From positions 3,023 to 10,629 of the forward strand of contig DISN01000010.1 of the NCBI GenBank assembly GCA_002421965.1: a DNA stretch of 7,607 nucleotides. Reading direction: 5' to 3'. Positions 5,671 to 7,607 of this stretch are shown piece by piece; position 1 is the stretch's first letter, and every line of letters starts with the position of its first letter. The DNA comes from Candidatus Saccharibacteria bacterium UBA6209. GTDB lineage: Bacteria > Patescibacteriota > Saccharimonadia > Saccharimonadales > Saccharimonadaceae. The translations under genes and the position numbers were made by a program. The notes beneath the pieces are model-generated. The model did not search any database. It had not been told where the DNA came from and saw only the letters and a list, made by a program, of their open reading frames with translations.

Positions 5671-7365
5671 AGTAGTATTGGCGTTTTCTATTAGCCACTC
5701 CTGGGTCGTATTATTGGCGTCCGTGCATGCACCAAGTTTGACGGTCGTAGGAATAGCCGCGTCAAGGCATTTATCTGTGAACTTATTATAAAGCTTGTAG
5801 CCGCTGACAACTCCTATCTCCCAATCCTGCCGCTCAATGTAGGCACTGCTACAGGACCCGCTAACAAGATTAGTTCCAATGGCCGTGCCGCCGGTATATC
5901 TTTCTATACAATAGCCGGAAGACTCAACTCGCGTATCCGGCCGAAAAGCAAATAGCTGATTTGCTGTGGCCGAAGTCCCACAAGCCCTAAGTGTCAGAGG
6001 CAGGCCTGGGCCCTCATAGGTTAAACATTTCGTAGGATCGGCCCGGTACTTAAGCCTAGAGCTAGCCCCGAGCAACATACCCGACGTTAAATACGCCTCC
6101 TGAGATGCACGGCCAACCACAAATAGCCTACCGGTATCCGTCACAATATAGAGAGTACCACCATCAAATGCAAGCTGCTTGGCCATTGGCTGACCAGTGT
6201 TGCCAAATGTACCAATCTGAACGGGGGTTGTCATATCTGTTGTATTGCCTGTGCCCATCTGCCCATTAACATTTAAGCCCCACCCATAAACACGTCCGCC
6301 GATCGTTCGGACAAACACCGATGGATTGTCGGTGGTTATATTTGTTGACTGTGTCCAATCAGAGTCTAGCACTGGTCTAGTAAGATCACTCGTCGGAGTA
6401 GGCATACTAACCATAACTGGTGTTGACGTGTTGGTGCAAGTTGAGCCATTTCCTAAGGCCCCCTGACGACAAAGTCCAGTTGCATAAATCCTATGATTGC
6501 CTAGGGAGTCTTGCCCAACAAAATACGCGTTACCCGTAGTTACCGCAACAGACCTTGTCTTAAACCCGGCCGGCAGACTAACCCTCTGCGGCGTCGCCTC
6601 GTAGGTAGAATAACGGCCAATACCCAGCTCACCATCGACATTTCGCCCCGCAGCATACAAATTACCATCAGAACCTGTCACAAACAGATATCTACCTTGA
6701 GACAAAAAGCTCGTAAACATCCGCTCGGCCTTCACCCCGCTAGGCAATTGATAGTTTACTGGCGTAGTTTGGTTAATGATAGTGCCATTACCGAGCTGAC
6801 CCTCACCGTTGTAGCCAGCCGTCATCGCTCTACCCTGGGAATCAATCACCCCAAAGAAAGCGCCACTCAGACTATAGCCGAACGTCACAGAGCCAAAGGA
6901 TGTAGTCGCGCCAATATTCGCATATCCAGAGTTCGTATAGCTGCTCCAGACCGTAGAAGTCCCACTACGAAGTAATTCAACTGTTGCCACAACAGTTATC
7001 CGCTGAGCACCAGATGAATTACTTTGCGGCAGCCCAATATGATACGAAGACCGCACCGTGCTGCCAGATACTATAAATGCGGGCGCTGAGCCATCTACAA
7101 CTCCATTACAGTTGGTATTTTGTCTAAGTGGCGATGCGTTAGTCCATTGCGCAACATAGCCATTATCCTTTAAGCAATCTGTCGCATGGGCAACACCACT
7201 CTCTACCGCCTCTCGGGCCAGCTGACTATAGTATATATCCCTTAGCGAGCTAGCCGACTGCGATACGAATCGCATAGCCAGCGTCAGCACACCGAACATA
7301 ATTATCGATACGATCATCACAGATGGTAGAGTAAATCCCGTTTTTGGAGATAGCCACTTTGTCAT
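5122..7365 (-). CDS. Type IV pilin-like protein fused to RCC1 beta-propeller with inserted ricin-type lectin domain
   Basis: This 747-residue exported surface protein is a likely pilus-associated adhesin. Residues 1-10 are a short basic prepilin leader ending in Gly10. Cleavage at G10/F11 (KTG-FTLPS) would expose a hydrophobic helix (11-33) continuing into QLAREAVESGVAHA, as in PilX-like minor pilins. Ser15 replaces the usual Glu+5 of major pilins. A pilin-like head (about 60-165; Cys64, Cys86) is followed by RCC1 repeats with GxNxxGQLGxG-type motifs at 184-194, 240-250, 297-307, 363-373, 599-609, 662-672 and 715-725, plus a degenerate one at 418-430. A ricin-B beta-trefoil (about 436-560) sits inside the degenerate repeat. 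All ten cysteines can be paired locally, fitting an oxidised extracellular protein. The ATG at 7365 lies exactly where transcription should begin. The target is unknown; a host-cell glycan is an inference. RCC1 here need not imply any link to GTPases. Confidence 0.85.
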   Translation of the reverse strand: MTKWLSPKTGFTLPSVMIVSIIMFGVLTLAMRFVSQSASSLRDIYYSQLAREAVESGVAHATDCLKDNGYVAQWTNASPLRQNTNCNGVVDGSAPAFIVSGSTVRSSYHIGLPQSNSSGAQRITVVATVELLRSGTSTVWSSYTNSGYANIGATTSFGSVTFGYSLSGAFFGVIDSQGRAMTAGYNGEGQLGNGTIINQTTPVNYQLPSGVKAERMFTSFLSQGRYLFVTGSDGNLYAAGRNVDGELGIGRYSTYEATPQRVSLPAGFKTRSVAVTTGNAYFVGQDSLGNHRIYATGLCRQGALGNGSTCTNTSTPVMVSMPTPTSDLTRPVLDSDWTQSTNITTDNPSVFVRTIGGRVYGWGLNVNGQMGTGNTTDMTTPVQIGTFGNTGQPMAKQLAFDGGTLYIVTDTGRLFVVGRASQEAYLTSGMLLGASSRLKYRADPTKCLTYEGPGLPLTLRACGTSATANQLFAFRPDTRVESSGYCIERYTGGTAIGTNLVSGSCSSAYIERQDWEIGVVSGYKLYNKFTDKCLDAAIPTTVKLGACTDANNTTQEWLIENANTTREVPLPEGTKAVRVTTDQRSTLVLLDNGEIWGAGANHSGQLGIGITRSFSAVLKKMILPAGRKAVDVYTTMAGSHDSLNAYSNTFVVLDNGDVMGSGSNQLGTLGIGTFGGYYITPQKMNLPTGVKAKSVQSGLGTTVVLSTAGQIYTVGNNSNGQLGDGTTINSATPAARPYVNVLPPVIF
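5686..6060 (-). other. Ricin B-type (beta-trefoil, CBM13-like) lectin domain insert
   Basis: Residues about 436-560 hold three homologous lobes, each with Cys...Cys and a Q-x-W-type ending. Alpha has Cys447/Cys462 with Q470-L-F. Beta has Cys486/Cys505 with Q513-D-W. Gamma has Cys533/Cys547 with Q555-E-W. In this family the Asp two residues after the first Cys often contacts sugar. Only the gamma lobe keeps it (C-L-D535), so gamma is the likeliest binding site. Beta has Glu488 and alpha has Thr449. The trefoil is complete and not a remnant. It lies between the two halves of RCC1 repeat 5. Confidence 0.85.
6067..6864 (-). repeat. RCC1 propeller repeats 1-4 and first half of repeat 5 (residues about 168-433)
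   Basis: Each unit of about 50 residues reads hydrophobic strand, [DG]-x-x-G-x-[LVI]-Y/W-x-x-G, G-x-N-x-x-G-x-[LM]-G-x-G, then T-P-x-x-[VI]-x-[LM]-P. Repeats 1, 2, 3 and 4 have GYNGEGQLGNG, GRNVDGELGIG, GLCRQGALGNG and GLNVNGQMGTG. Repeat 5 (from about 403) keeps LYIVTDTGRLFVVG but has the degenerate GRASQEAYLTSGM. Repeat 3 holds a possible disulfide, Cys299-Cys310. Confidence 0.85.
7336..7365 (-). other. Prepilin (class III) leader peptide of the fusion protein
   Basis: These codons specify residues 1-10 (MTKWLSPKTG), with Lys3 and Lys8 before the Gly that a PilD-type prepilin peptidase would cut. FTLPSVMIVSIIMFG follows. Phe at +1, which is normally N-methylated, and the hydrophobic stretch are typical. 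Ser at +5 is not. Confidence 0.8.
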
Positions 7366-7371
7366 ACAGTA

Positions 7372-7400
7372 AGTATAACTGCTTTAGCTTGTACCTACAA
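7372..7400 (-). promoter_or_regulatory. Predicted promoter of the pilin-RCC1-lectin gene (leaderless)
   Basis: On the minus strand, TATACT (7372-7377, 5 of 6 to TATAAT) lies 6 nt before the ATG at 7365, with a weak TTGTAG (7395-7400) 17 nt upstream as -35. Counting the last -10 base as -7 puts +1 exactly on the A of the ATG. No Shine-Dalgarno site precedes it. Confidence 0.55.
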
Positions 7401-7404
7401 TATA

Positions 7405-7413
7405 TGCTATAAT
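7405..7413 (+). promoter_or_regulatory. Predicted extended -10 promoter of the glutaredoxin-like gene
   Basis: TGCTATAAT is a perfect extended -10 (TATAAT at 7408-7413), so a good -35 is not needed and none is seen. Start of transcription is expected near 7420, giving a leader of about 30 nt with a G-rich site (GGGGGA) 5 nt before the ATG. A second -10-like GATAAT lies at 7423-7428. Nested short palindromes (7406-7416, 7412-7419, 7416-7423) overlap the box. Confidence 0.6.
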
Positions 7414-7449
7414 AGCTATATAGATAATACTTTTGAATGGGGGAAATTC

Positions 7450-7607
7450 ATGAGCGAAGACACAACAACAACACATCAGGATTCTAAGGTAATTGTTTAC
7501 TCAACCAGCTGGTGCGCGTTTTGCCATACAGAGATGGAATGGCTAAAGAAACTAGGCGTAGAGTATACTGCAAAGGATATTGAAGCAGAGCCAGCGGCTC
7601 GTGATGA
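7450..7607 (+). CDS. Glutaredoxin-like protein, 5' end only (partial)
   Basis: The first 52 codons are visible and the gene is cut by the right edge. After a polar Thr-rich N-terminus (2-12), residues 13-46 read KVIVYSTSWCAFCHTEMEWL continuing KKLGVEYTAKDIEA. This is the first strand, the CxxC active site (Cys22-Ala-Phe-Cys25) on helix 1, and the second strand of the glutaredoxin/NrdH/mycoredoxin fold. The usual CPYC is CAFC here, preceded by Trp as in thioredoxins and mycoredoxins. It probably reduces disulfides in the cytoplasm, with its electron donor and partner unknown. The cis-Pro and GSH-binding residues lie beyond the window. The ATG at 7450 is supported by GGGGGA 5 nt upstream and an extended -10 promoter. 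It diverges from the Cys-rich pilin-fusion gene across an 84-nt gap. Confidence 0.85.
   Translation, partial: MSEDTTTTHQDSKVIVYSTSWCAFCHTEMEWLKKLGVEYTAKDIEAEPAARD

Noticed and set aside
6511..6975. 154-codon open frame on the plus strand antisense to the pilin-fusion gene
   Set aside because: The translation is Arg/Pro/Thr-rich without a recognisable fold. It lies fully inside a gene with clear domains on the other strand and has no promoter or ribosome site that I can see.

Overview
The window is bacterial. It holds most of an F-type ATP synthase operon on the minus strand, a small zinc-ribbon-like gene on the plus strand, a large exported pilin-fusion gene on the minus strand, and the start of a glutaredoxin-like gene on the plus strand. 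Several things together suggest a Candidate Phyla Radiation (Patescibacteria) genome, most likely Saccharibacteria (TM7): the compact gene packing, an unusually short delta subunit, promoters that appear to give leaderless messages, and a type IV pilin-like surface protein carrying lectin and beta-propeller domains. No taxonomic marker gene is present, so this placement is an inference of moderate confidence. UGA serves as a normal stop (atpZ) and no gene needs recoding, so nothing suggests the UGA=Gly code of Gracilibacteria/Absconditabacteria.

Positions 1-4876 (minus strand) read in transcription order atpZ/atpI-like, atpB (a), atpE (c), atpF (b), atpH (delta), atpA (alpha), atpG (gamma), atpD (beta, cut by the window edge). 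This is the classical bacterial order, and atpC would be expected beyond position 1. The genes overlap or lie 3-54 nt apart, and those checked have purine-rich Shine-Dalgarno sites. AtpB, AtpE and AtpF make the membrane rotor/stator (Fo), AtpH joins the stator stalk to F1, and AtpA/AtpG/AtpD form the catalytic head and rotor shaft. Key residues for proton-coupled ATP synthesis are intact. The delta subunit is only 125 residues and lacks much of the N-terminal helical domain.

Positions 4877-4913 form a 37-nt divergent promoter region. It drives the atp operon leftward and a 72-residue Cys/His protein rightward. The two predicted promoters overlap, and both place transcription start at or within about one base of the start codon.

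Positions 5122-7365 (minus) encode the most striking protein, of 747 residues. It has a prepilin leader and hydrophobic helix, a pilin-like head, and about eight RCC1 beta-propeller repeats. A complete ricin-type beta-trefoil lectin domain is inserted inside the fifth, degenerate repeat. All ten cysteines can be paired locally, as expected for an exported disulfide-bonded protein. It looks like a minor or tip pilin adhesin. From 7450 rightward begins a glutaredoxin-like gene with a CAFC active site, cut by the window edge. No rRNA, tRNA, CRISPR, insertion sequence or clear intrinsic terminator is visible, and no stretch over 84 nt lacks a gene.
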